Assembly (NCBI GenBank): GCA_903847545.1
Contig: CAINDZ010000595.1
Location: 1 to 7,643 of the forward strand
Direction of reading: 5' to 3'
Source of the DNA: an uncultured bacterium
GTDB lineage: Bacteria; Krumholzibacteriota; Krumholzibacteriia; LZORAL124-64-63
DNA length: 7,643 nucleotides
In this document: positions 1 through 5,330 of the stretch, piece by piece
Position numbering within the stretch: the stretch's first letter is position 1
Layout of the letters: each line of letters begins with the position of its first letter
The notes under the pieces: generated by a model
Database searches by the model: none
What the model was told of the DNA's origin: nothing
What the model saw: the letters and a program-made list of their open reading frames with translations, nothing else
Position numbers and translations under genes: made by a program

Positions 1-909
1 CACCGGCGCCTGCCAGAGCGCGGACCAGCCGGCCGAGGCCCAGGTGCCGAGGGTGCGGCCATCGGCGTCGATCACCGGCGAGCCGGGCGCGGGCACGGCC
101 GGCGCGGCCTCGTCGCGGGCCGTGAACACGAGCGCGCGCACGGACTCGGGCGCCGAGCCGTAGGTGCGCACGCGCGCGACCACCTCCTGGCCCAGGTAGC
201 AGCCCTTGCTGAGGCTCGCGACGTGTTGCTCCAGTCCCGTCTGCGCCAGGGCGCGCTGGCCGGGCGTGTAGTCGATCCCCGCGAGCAGGCGGCCGGCCTC
301 GACGCGCAGCCACCGCCACGCCGTGGCGGCCCCGGCATCATCGCCTTCGGGCCAGGCCACGAGGCCGTGGGCCAGGGTCGCAGCGGCGAGCGCCGAACCC
401 GCCGAGCCTCCCGCCTCGCGGGGCTGCAGCACAAGCAGGCCGGGGTCGCCGGTCAGCGGCGCCTCGACCAGCCAGGAGTGCGGGGCGATCGTCGCCAGCA
501 TCGGCACGAGGGCGGGGACCGTGGGGCCGCCCAGGAACCAGCCGTCGAGATCGCCCGACAGGTCGTCGATGAACGCGTCCTCGGTGACGAGGTGCGCGCG
601 CAGGTCAGCGGCCAGCAGCGCCGCGTGCGCGCGGTCCACGACCAGCAGGAAGGAGGGGAAGGGCTGGCCGCGTTCGGGCAGCCTGGCCGCGACCAGGTCG
701 ACGACCAGTGCGCCCGCGCGGTTCAGGCGCGCCGAGGGCTGTGCGGCGCCGGGCGCCAGCGCCAGCACGTCGCTGGTCAGCTGCGATTGCAGGAAGGCGC
801 CCGCATCGGGCCCGGCGACGACCAGCGCGCCGAGCGACGGCGCGCCATCCCACGTCGCGAACAACCCGTGCTCGCGCGCGCGCCGGCACAGGTCGCCGGC
901 GCGGCTCAT
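1..909 (-). CDS. ygfZ: YgfZ/GcvT-like folate-binding Fe-S protein (3' end off window)
   Basis: The frame is open from an ATG at 909 to the left edge, giving 303 residues with the C-terminus missing. The diagnostic YgfZ signature KGCYLGQE is at residues 235-242, with the conserved Cys237, and is followed by VVARVRTYG. The N-terminal part (FLQSQLTSDV near residue 39, then RLNRAGALVVDLV) resembles the folate-binding fold of the GcvT/YgfZ superfamily. Family knowledge: YgfZ (IBA57 in mitochondria) is a tetrahydrofolate-dependent factor that helps build or repair certain Fe-S clusters, especially 4Fe-4S, in the cytoplasm. The start overlaps the stop of the upstream A-type carrier gene in an ATGA junction, which implies translational coupling. 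IBA57 works with A-type carriers in mitochondria, so the pairing makes functional sense. At 303 residues without its end, the protein is close to the usual size of about 320-350. The family call is firm; the exact client proteins are unknown. Confidence 0.9.
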   Translation of the reverse strand, partial: MSRAGDLCRRAREHGLFATWDGAPSLGALVVAGPDAGAFLQSQLTSDVLALAPGAAQPSARLNRAGALVVDLVAARLPERGQPFPSFLLVVDRAHAALLAADLRAHLVTEDAFIDDLSGDLDGWFLGGPTVPALVPMLATIAPHSWLVEAPLTGDPGLLVLQPREAGGSAGSALAAATLAHGLVAWPEGDDAGAATAWRWLRVEAGRLLAGIDYTPGQRALAQTGLEQHVASLSKGCYLGQEVVARVRTYGSAPESVRALVFTARDEAAPAVPAPGSPVIDADGRTLGTWASAGWSALWQAPV

Positions 910-1583
910 ACCGCGAAGCTCTCGCCGCAGCCGCAGGTGTTCGTCGCGTTCGGGTTGCGGAACTGGAAGCCGCGGCTGGCCAGGCCCGGCTCGTGGTCGA
1001 GCGTGACGCCGCGCAGGTAGATGGCGCTCTTGCGGTCGAGGTACACCTCGAAGCCCTCCTGCGGCACCACCAGGTCGCCGTCGCGGCGGGCGTCGAACTC
1101 GACCTTGTACGTCAGGCCCGAGCAGCCGCCGCCGGCCACGCCCAGGCGCAGGCCGCGGCCGGGGCCGGGCTCGGCCAGCAGCAGGCGGCGCACCTCGGCC
1201 ACGGCGCCGGCCGTCAGCGTGACCAGTGCATCGTCAGCCGCGGGTTTCGGCACTGCCGGCGCCGTCGCCTCTGCGGTCGGCGTCGCCGCGGGCGCGGCCT
1301 TGCCGCCGCCGCGCACCCGGTCGCCCAGCGGCTGCACGGGGCCGAGGCCCCCGGCCGCGACGACCAGCGTCTCGTGCTTCTTCCAGATGCCGAAGCGCGC
1401 GGCGCGCTGCAGGTACTCGTCGTTGCTGCGGCCGTCCTGTCCCTCGACGTGGATGTCCGCGTCGTGCAGCACGAGGTGCGTGGCGGTCAGCGTGTCGCAG
1501 CGGCCCACGTACACGGTGTCGCCCTCGCGCGCGAAGACGGTGATGCCGTGCAGCGGGCCCTTGTCGTCATGGAACGTTCCCAT
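906..1583 (-). CDS. A-type Fe-S cluster carrier (IscA/ErpA/HesB) with extra N-terminal domain
   Basis: This 225-residue protein has two parts. Residues about 118-225 form an A-type carrier domain. It carries the three conserved cysteines in the usual arrangement: Cys154 in GGGCSGLTY, then Cys217 and Cys219 in NTCGCGESF at the C-terminus. Such proteins receive Fe-S clusters from a scaffold and pass them to apoproteins in the cytoplasm. Residues about 1-80 (from MGTFHDDKGPLHGITVF) are not part of the family, which is normally about 105-125 residues long. This part looks like a small beta-rich domain, and an Ala/Pro-rich linker (about 92-117) joins it to the carrier. The ATG at 1583 has AAAGGA about 8 bases upstream and lies 18 bp after the bacilliredoxin stop. 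The TGA overlaps the ygfZ start. The function of the N-terminal domain is unknown. The assignment to IscA, ErpA or SufA is open, so no symbol is given. Confidence 0.9.
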   Translation of the reverse strand: MGTFHDDKGPLHGITVFAREGDTVYVGRCDTLTATHLVLHDADIHVEGQDGRSNDEYLQRAARFGIWKKHETLVVAAGGLGPVQPLGDRVRGGGKAAPAATPTAEATAPAVPKPAADDALVTLTAGAVAEVRRLLLAEPGPGRGLRLGVAGGGCSGLTYKVEFDARRDGDLVVPQEGFEVYLDRKSAIYLRGVTLDHEPGLASRGFQFRNPNATNTCGCGESFAV

Positions 1584-1601
1584 GCCAGTCCTTTCGGGGC
1601 G

Positions 1602-2018
1602 TCAGCAGTACTGCGCGAAGGCGTCGATCAACTCGACGGCGACGACCTCGGCCGACTGTCCCTCGATGAGGTGGCGCGGCACGAAGTGCACCAGCTGGCC
1701 GTCCTTGAACATGGCGATCGACGGGCTGCTGGGCGGCACGTCGCCGATCAGCTCGCGGGCGCGGGCGGTCGCCTCGAGGTCCTGGCCGGCGAAGACCGTG
1801 GCCACGCGCGCGGGGCGCTGCTCGTTCTCGAGGGCCAGCTTCACCGCGGGGCGCGCGCTGCCGGCCGCGCAACCGCACACGGAATTGACCAGCAGCAGGG
1901 CCGTGCCCTGCGTCTGGGCGAACCACGCCTCGACGTCCGCGGGGGTCCGCAGCTCGCGCACGCCGGCGCTCACCAGTTCGGCCCGCATCGGGGCCACCAT
2001 CTGCTCGGGGTAGGGCAT
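1602..2018 (-). CDS. Bacilliredoxin family protein (BrxA/BrxB, YphP/YqiW-like)
   Basis: This 138-residue cytoplasmic protein has the family hallmark CGC motif in NSVCGCAAG (residues 45-53, cysteines 48 and 50). The start MPYPEQMVAPMRAELVSAGV and the later segment PPSSPSIAMFKDGQLVHFVPRH also fit, and the length is close to that of Bacillus YphP/YqiW (about 144). Family knowledge: these thioredoxin-fold proteins reduce bacillithiol mixed disulfides or act as weak disulfide isomerases. Whether this organism makes bacillithiol cannot be seen here. A final Cys138 sits at the very C-terminus. The ATG at 2018 is preceded by AGGAG. It is the first gene of a three-gene operon with the A-type carrier and ygfZ, with a candidate promoter 70-100 bp upstream. 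That company suggests a role in keeping Fe-S carrier or client cysteines reduced, which is inference. Confidence 0.88.
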   Translation of the reverse strand: MPYPEQMVAPMRAELVSAGVRELRTPADVEAWFAQTQGTALLLVNSVCGCAAGSARPAVKLALENEQRPARVATVFAGQDLEATARARELIGDVPPSSPSIAMFKDGQLVHFVPRHLIEGQSAEVVAVELIDAFAQYC

Positions 2019-2088
2019 GTTCGGGCTCCTTGGTTCGGCGCGGCGTGGGCGGCCGCAGCGCTCGGGGGGGCGTCTTTCCTGCGCCCTA

Positions 2089-2104
2089 GGTATTAAACAA
2101 TACC
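2089..2104. promoter_or_regulatory. Perfect inverted repeat GGTATT-N4-AATACC, candidate operator
   Basis: The plus strand reads GGTATTAAACAATACC, a perfect 6+6 palindrome with a 4-base centre. It covers the space between the TTGACA box and the expected -10 of the bacilliredoxin operon and overlaps the latter. A further GTATT copy lies at 2116-2120, forming a second inverted pair with AATAC at 2099-2103 that brackets the -35 box. A repressor bound here would block RNA polymerase. An Fe-S- or redox-sensing Rrf2/IscR-type factor would suit the genes downstream, but the site does not clearly match a consensus I know. Confidence 0.45.
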
Positions 2105-2109
2105 AAAAA

Positions 2110-2115
2110 TGTCAA
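2110..2115 (-). promoter_or_regulatory. Candidate -35 box (TTGACA) of the bacilliredoxin/Fe-S operon
   Basis: On the minus strand a perfect TTGACA occupies 2115 down to 2110 in the only AT-rich island of this GC-rich neighbourhood. A 17-base spacer would place the -10 hexamer at 2092-2087, which reads TACCTA and is a weak match to TATAAT. A start near 2080 would give a leader of about 60 bases before the ATG at 2018. The box sits 41 bp after the stop of the upstream CDF gene, so the operon probably has its own promoter rather than relying on read-through. The poor -10 suggests either an activated promoter or a differently spaced element. Confidence 0.5.
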
Positions 2116-2155
2116 GTATTGGCGCCCGGTGATGCACGGGGGGACGGGCGACCGC

Positions 2156-3172
2156 TCAGGCGCAGGGCGCGCCGGGGCAGTCGCCGTCGCGGCGCTCCCA
2201 CTGCAGGGTGACGTGCGAGATGCCGAAGCGCTCGTGCAGTTCGGCGGTGGCGCGGGCGACCAGTTCGTCGTCGCCCTCGCGGCCCGGCTTGACCAGGTGG
2301 GCGGTCAGGGCGGTCTCGGTGGTGCTCATGCCCCACACGTGCAGGTCGTGCACGGCGACGACGCCGGGCAGCGCGCCCAGGTAGCCGGCCACCGCGTCGG
2401 GGTCGATGCCGGCGGGCACCGCGTCCATCGCCAGGTCCAGGGCCTCGCGCAGCAGGCCCCACGTGCCGGCCAGGATGACCACGGCGATGACGAGGCTGAC
2501 GGCCGGGTCCAGCCACGTCCAGCCGGTGGCCATGATGGCGGCGCCGGCCGCGACCACGCCCAGCGACACGGCGGCGTCGGCCGCCATGTGCAGGAAGGCG
2601 CCGCGTGCGTTCAGGTCGTGGCGGCGGCTGGACAGGAACAGGGCGGCCGTGCCGCCGTTGACGAGGAAGCCAAGCCCGGCCACCAGCATGATCGGCACGC
2701 CGGGCACCGCCACGGGCTCCTGCGCCCGGCGGATGGCCTCCCAGGCGATGCCGCCGACGGCCACCAGCAGCAGCACGGCGTTCAGCAGCGCGGCCATGAT
2801 GGACGATCGCCGCCAGCCGTACGTGCGCCGGCGCGAGGGGGCGCGGCGCGAGAGGTGGCTGGCGCCCCAGGCCAGGAGCAGGCCCAGCACGTCGCTCAGG
2901 TTGTGGCCGGCGTCGGCCAGCAGGGCCAGCGAGCCGGTGACGATGCCGAACCCGGCCTCGACCGCGACGAAGGCGCCGTTCAGCGCGATGCCGACGATGA
3001 AGGCGCGGCGGGCGGCCTCGCCGGCGCCCGCGGGGGGCGCGTGGTCATGATGGCCGTGGTGATGGCCACCGTGGTGGTGGCCACCGTGGTGGCCGCGGCG
3101 CCCATCGTGATGGTGGTCGTGGCGATGGTGGTCGTCGTGATGGTCGTGGTCGTGATGATTGTGGTCGCGCAC
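2156..3172 (-). CDS. Cation diffusion facilitator (CzcD/ZitB-type zinc exporter) with His-rich N-terminus
   Basis: This 338-residue inner-membrane protein is a proton-coupled divalent metal exporter, most likely for Zn2+. The CDF metal site is visible as two HxxxD pairs: His90/Asp94 in LLADAGHNLSD (TM2) and His195/Asp199 in HMAADAAVS (TM5). His in this position is the Zn-preferring pattern of CzcD/ZitB, against DxxxD in YiiP. Six hydrophobic segments lie at about 57-78, 81-101, 122-147, 157-180, 193-214 and 218-240. A cytoplasmic C-terminal domain (about 250-328) contains HDLHVW. The first 44 residues hold 23 histidines plus many Asp and Gly, a likely cytoplasmic metal-buffering tail. The start is a GTG at 3172 with AAGGTG just upstream. 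An internal start after the His tract would lose the tail, but the tract continues in frame and is typical of the family. The gene lies 25 bp after the deaminase gene and is the last of that group. Confidence 0.93.
   Translation of the reverse strand: MRDHNHHDHDHHDDHHRHDHHHDGRRGHHGGHHHGGHHHGHHDHAPPAGAGEAARRAFIVGIALNGAFVAVEAGFGIVTGSLALLADAGHNLSDVLGLLLAWGASHLSRRAPSRRRTYGWRRSSIMAALLNAVLLLVAVGGIAWEAIRRAQEPVAVPGVPIMLVAGLGFLVNGGTAALFLSSRRHDLNARGAFLHMAADAAVSLGVVAAGAAIMATGWTWLDPAVSLVIAVVILAGTWGLLREALDLAMDAVPAGIDPDAVAGYLGALPGVVAVHDLHVWGMSTTETALTAHLVKPGREGDDELVARATAELHERFGISHVTLQWERRDGDCPGAPCA
3045..3165 (-). repeat. Low-complexity CAC/CAT-rich tract encoding the His-rich tail
   Basis: About 120 bp of the CDF gene is built from irregular repeats of TGGTGATGG/CCACCGTGG-like units on the plus strand (His, Asp and Gly codons on the coding strand). 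Several near-identical 9-12 base blocks recur, for example the gtggtggccaccgtggtgg segment at 3069-3090. Such a tract can expand or contract by slippage in steps of three bases without breaking the frame, so tail length may vary between strains. Confidence 0.6.
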
Positions 3173-3197
3173 GCGGCACCTTCGCGGTGGGGGCCGG

Positions 3198-3680
3198 TCA
3201 GTACGGCACGCGACCCTCGTCGTCGCGCCACTGCTGCATCAGGCGCCGGCAGGCGTCAGCGTCGACATCCGGAAGCACCTCGAATGCCGGTTCGCGGTCC
3301 CCGGCCAGGACGTCGTAGATGGCCGCGTCGTCGAAGCCGATGTCCGCCGCATCGCCGCGCGAGGCGCCGAAGTGCACGCGGTCCAGCCGCGCCCAGTGGA
3401 TGGCCGAAAAGCACATCGGGCAGGGCTCGCAGGTCGCGTAGATCTCGCATCCCGACAGGTCGAAGGTGCCCAGCTCGCGGCAGGCCGCGCGGATGGCCTG
3501 CACCTCGGCGTGGGCCGAGGGATCGTTCAGGCCGACGACCTGGTTGTGTCCCCGCGCGATGACGACGCCGTCGCGGGTGACCACGGCGCCGAACGGGCCG
3601 CCGTCGCCCGCGGCCAGGCCCGCAGCCGCCTCGTCGACGGCCGCGCGCATCAACGTCGGGTCCGAGACCGGCCCGCTCAC
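3198..3680 (-). CDS. Guanine deaminase-type nucleobase/nucleoside deaminase (CDA fold)
   Basis: This 160-residue cytoplasmic zinc enzyme belongs to the cytidine-deaminase-like superfamily. The catalytic motif is NDPSAHAEVQAIR (His57 binds zinc, Glu59 is the proton shuttle), and CEPCPMC supplies Cys87 and Cys90. Further segments GGPFGAVV (28-34), SAIHWAR (92-98) and IGFDDAAIY (114-122) line up with Bacillus subtilis GuaD, as does the length (156 there). Guanine to xanthine deamination is therefore the best guess; a related purine or tRNA-unrelated nucleoside substrate is possible. The last residues, EGRVPY, resemble the aromatic-ending tail that GuaD swaps into its partner's active site. The start is taken as GTG at 3680, whose GTGA overlaps the stop of the sulfatase-like gene and implies coupling. 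An ATG at residue 11 is the alternative, but it would remove part of the first helix. No other purine catabolism gene is in view. Confidence 0.85.
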   Translation of the reverse strand: MSGPVSDPTLMRAAVDEAAAGLAAGDGGPFGAVVTRDGVVIARGHNQVVGLNDPSAHAEVQAIRAACRELGTFDLSGCEIYATCEPCPMCFSAIHWARLDRVHFGASRGDAADIGFDDAAIYDVLAGDREPAFEVLPDVDADACRRLMQQWRDDEGRVPY

Positions 3681-4615
3681 GGCAGCTTCCCCTCGAGGTA
3701 GAAGACCTCGAACACCTTCTCGTGGAAGATGGGGCCGTGGCCGAAGTAGCCGTCCTCGCCGAAGAGCTCGCCGTGGTCCGACATCACCATGAAGTAGGTG
3801 TTCGGCGGGCAGCGGTCCATCAGGCGGCCCATGACGCCGTCGAGGTGCTCGACGTTGGCGACTTGCTTGTCGTAGAAGGCGCGGAACTGGGCCGGCGTGA
3901 AGAACTCGTCCTCGTCGCGGCCCTCTGAGATCTCGGCGGGGTTCTTCAGGAACTCGTCCAGCGACTTGAACACGCCGTGCACGCCGCTGATGTGCGGCAG
4001 GTCGCCCGCCGTCTCGCCGGGCAGCAGGTACGGGTAGTGCGTCTCGCCCGTGTTCAGGAACCAGAACGTGGGCTGGTCGGTCTTCGCCTCGATGCGGCCG
4101 ATGGACAGGGGCGTCTTGCCCTCGCGCTCGACGGTGCCGCCGTCGAGGATGATCGACAGGTCGTTGTGGCTGGGCGCCAGCTCGTAGCGGTCGAAGTGGC
4201 GGCTGAGCACCGTCATCGGGTTCAGCACCGGCAGGCTGACCACGCCCTCGGTGCGGTAGCCCTGCGACTTCAGGAAGTGCGGCAGCGAGAGCTGCGGCAC
4301 GAACTTGCCGAACTCGACATCCTTGATGTTCAGGCGCTGCGACCACAGCGCGAACTCGTCGCGGTACACGTTCGAGGCGAAGACGCCGCGCGGGCTCTGG
4401 TGCGGCACCATGCCCATCAGGAACGTGAAGTGGCTGGGGCTGGTCCAGCTGGCGTAGCTGTAGCGCTTCTCGGCCTTGCCGATGCGGTCGAGGTTGGGCG
4501 TGCGCGCGGCCTGGTACGCGTCCCAGCGGCAGCTGTCGAACACGATGAAGAAGATGTTGTTCGGGCGGTCGCCGCCGCCGAACAGCTTCTTGACGCCGTC
4601 CATGATGCCGGCCAT
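3677..4615 (-). CDS. Sulfatase-fold (alkaline phosphatase superfamily) hydrolase or transferase, short form
   Basis: This 312-residue protein has the alkaline phosphatase/sulfatase metal framework: NNIFFIVFDSCRWDAY (Asp27 as first metal ligand), TPNLDRIG (39-46), and MSDHGELFGEDGYFGHGP (Asp280, His281). At the nucleophile position, where sulfatases have CxPSR, it reads TSPSH (residues 58-62). Thr58 may replace the formylglycine cysteine, as in phospho-transferring relatives. NTGETHYPY (188-196) is another strongly motif-like stretch. There is no signal peptide and no membrane segment, so it is probably cytoplasmic. Usual sulfatases have 450-600 residues. This one ends about 20 residues after the GHGP motif and lacks the C-terminal subdomain. 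The ATG at 4615 has GAGGAG 6 bases upstream; longer in-frame extensions lack coding character. It overlaps the deaminase start. The substrate is unknown and a classical sulfatase role seems unlikely. Confidence 0.8.
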   Translation of the reverse strand: MAGIMDGVKKLFGGGDRPNNIFFIVFDSCRWDAYQAARTPNLDRIGKAEKRYSYASWTSPSHFTFLMGMVPHQSPRGVFASNVYRDEFALWSQRLNIKDVEFGKFVPQLSLPHFLKSQGYRTEGVVSLPVLNPMTVLSRHFDRYELAPSHNDLSIILDGGTVEREGKTPLSIGRIEAKTDQPTFWFLNTGETHYPYLLPGETAGDLPHISGVHGVFKSLDEFLKNPAEISEGRDEDEFFTPAQFRAFYDKQVANVEHLDGVMGRLMDRCPPNTYFMVMSDHGELFGEDGYFGHGPIFHEKVFEVFYLEGKLP

Positions 4616-4654
4616 GGGCACTCCTCGCGGGCGCTGGGTCGTGGTCCTGCCTGT

Positions 4655-4670
4655 CGCGACCAATGTCGCG
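4655..4670. promoter_or_regulatory. Inverted repeat CGCGAC-CAAT-GTCGCG upstream of the sulfatase-like gene
   Basis: A perfect 6+6 inverted repeat with a 4-base centre lies 40-55 bp before the ATG of the sulfatase-like gene. It also contains a direct repeat TGTCGCG at 4652-4658 and 4664-4670, 12 bp apart. The position would suit an operator or a leader hairpin. No convincing -35/-10 pair was found in the 158-bp gap, so the group may depend on an unrecognised promoter or on read-through from thioredoxin. In GC-rich DNA such palindromes also occur by chance. Confidence 0.25.
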
Positions 4671-4717
4671 CCCCCCGCACCGCGCGGCAAGCGCCGGGGA
4701 GCGGGGGATCCTGCCGG

Positions 4718-4755
4718 AAACGCGAGCGCCGCCCGGGCGACAGGCGGCGGCTCGC
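4718..4755 (-). terminator. Candidate intrinsic terminator after thioredoxin
   Basis: Downstream of the thioredoxin stop on the minus strand, GCGAGCCGCCGCC (4755-4743) can pair with GGCGGCGCTCGC (4733-4722) with a single bulge and a loop of about 9 bases. A G and then only three T residues follow (4720-4718). The stem is strong but the U-tract is poor, so termination could be partial and leave some read-through into the sulfatase-like gene. Confidence 0.4.
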
Positions 4756-4773
4756 TCGGAACGCGGTGGGCGA

Positions 4774-5097
4774 TTACATCGCCGCGTTCAACGCGTTGGC
4801 CAGGTCTTCCTTCGACTTCAGGCCGACGAAGCTGCCGACCTGCTGGCCGTTCTTGAACAGCAGCACCGTCGGGATGCCGCGGATGCCGAACTGGGCGGCC
4901 AGGTCCTGGTTGTCGTCGACGTTGACCTTGCCGACCTTCGCCTTGCCGGCGAACTCGGTCGCGAGCTGCTCGATCGTCGGGCCCAGCATCTTGCAGGGGC
5001 CGCACCACGGGGCCCAGAAGTCCACCAGCACGGGGATCTCGCTGCCCTTGACCTCGTTCTCGAAGTTCGCCTGGCTGAATTCCATCACGTTGGCCAT
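4774..5097 (-). CDS. trxA: Thioredoxin
   Basis: This 107-residue cytoplasmic protein is a classical thioredoxin in length and sequence. The active site WCGPC is at residues 31-35 in VLVDFWAPWCGPCKMLGP. The conserved buried Asp is in VDFW, and the cis-proline is in RGIPTVLLFKNGQ (Pro76). It reduces protein disulfides using electrons from thioredoxin reductase, which is not in this window. The start is the ATG at 5097, with AAAGGAAA about 7-10 bases upstream. An in-frame ATG at 5160 would add about 21 residues that are unlike any thioredoxin. The gene is transcribed away from the sigma-54 activator across a 272-bp intergenic region with candidate shared control sites. A stem-loop lies after its stop, so it may be monocistronic. 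Confidence 0.96.
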   Translation of the reverse strand: MANVMEFSQANFENEVKGSEIPVLVDFWAPWCGPCKMLGPTIEQLATEFAGKAKVGKVNVDDNQDLAAQFGIRGIPTVLLFKNGQQVGSFVGLKSKEDLANALNAAM

Positions 5098-5177
5098 GTC
5101 GGTTTCCTTTCCGGTTGGGCGTTCCCTCGCGGGCGCCGGACGGTTACGGTTGTGCAACACTCACGGGGAACCCTTTG

Positions 5178-5192
5178 GCAGGGAGTGTGCCC
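5178..5192 (-). promoter_or_regulatory. Candidate sigma-54 promoter (-24/-12) for thioredoxin
   Basis: The minus strand reads GGGCAC-ACTCC-CTGC, compared with the sigma-54 consensus TGGCAC-N5-TTGC. Eight of the ten defined bases match, and the invariant GG and GC are 10 bases apart. Transcription would start near 5166, leaving a leader of about 70 bases before the thioredoxin ATG. Because the segment is nearly palindromic, the plus strand also has a GG-N10-GC pair (5177-5190), but it fits less well. A neighbouring gene for a sigma-54 activator supports the idea. It is unproven, and the -12 box is imperfect. Confidence 0.35.
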
Positions 5193-5225
5193 GCTCGGGT
5201 CTTTGTTGAATAAATTTGTCTGATA

Positions 5226-5248
5226 TTTTTTAATCTGTTGTGGTGCAA
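5226..5248 (-). promoter_or_regulatory. Weak candidate sigma-70 promoter for thioredoxin
   Basis: The minus strand has TTGCAC (5248-5243), a 17-base spacer, and an element beginning TATCAG in an AT-rich stretch that continues to about 5205. Three of six bases match the -35 consensus and four of six the -10. Its -35 half coincides with a TTGCACCA box (5241-5248) like those near the activator gene, so a bound regulator could affect this promoter. AT-richness alone makes some promoter activity likely here. The exact elements are uncertain. Confidence 0.25.
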
Positions 5249-5301
5249 AGTTATAAGTGGGTGATGATGACCGCCAGCCCCTTCGCGGCCCGGGGCCGGG
5301 C

Positions 5302-5330
5302 TTGACGTTGGTGTTGGTTGCACCAATAAT
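5302..5330 (+). promoter_or_regulatory. Sigma-70-type promoter of the activator gene
   Basis: TTGACG (5302-5307) and AATAAT (5325-5330) each match the consensus at five of six positions and are separated by the ideal 17 bases. Transcription would start near 5337, about 33 bases before the ATG at 5370. This is the best promoter in the window. The -10 and the start region are overlaid by TGCACCAA-type boxes, suggesting that binding there represses the gene. Confidence 0.6.

Noticed and set aside
708..2096. Plus-strand open frame of about 462 codons opposite the Fe-S operon
   Set aside because: It is a mirror of the bacilliredoxin, carrier and YgfZ genes, whose motifs are all intact on the minus strand. 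The plus-strand product has no family features.
2121..2155. Stem-loop after the CDF gene as terminator
   Set aside because: Only a six-base CGCCCG/CGGGCG pairing with a long loop and no T-run is visible, too weak to call.
2129..3562. Long plus-strand open frame of about 477 codons opposite the CDF and deaminase genes
   Set aside because: It is antisense to two well-supported genes, has low-complexity Arg/Ala/Val-rich composition and no recognisable domain. Stop codons are rare in all frames of such GC-rich DNA.
3198..4346. A possible fusion placing the deaminase downstream of a long N-terminal region
   Set aside because: The upstream part is the sulfatase-like gene read out of frame. The GTG at 3680 in a GTGA overlap gives a deaminase of normal length.
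4616..5008. N-terminal extension of the sulfatase-like protein toward thioredoxin
   Set aside because: The extension would overlap thioredoxin in another frame and lacks family sequence. ATG 4615 has GAGGAG at proper spacing.
5174..5192. Plus-strand sigma-54 promoter (TTGGCA with GC 10 bases on) for the activator gene
   Set aside because: It exists only because the site is nearly palindromic, its -12 part (GTGC) is poorer than on the minus strand, and the activator gene already has a good sigma-70 promoter close to its start.
3977..5209. Plus-strand open frame of about 410 codons opposite the sulfatase-like and thioredoxin genes
   Set aside because: It is antisense to clear genes and reads as Val/Arg/Ala-rich shadow sequence without motifs.
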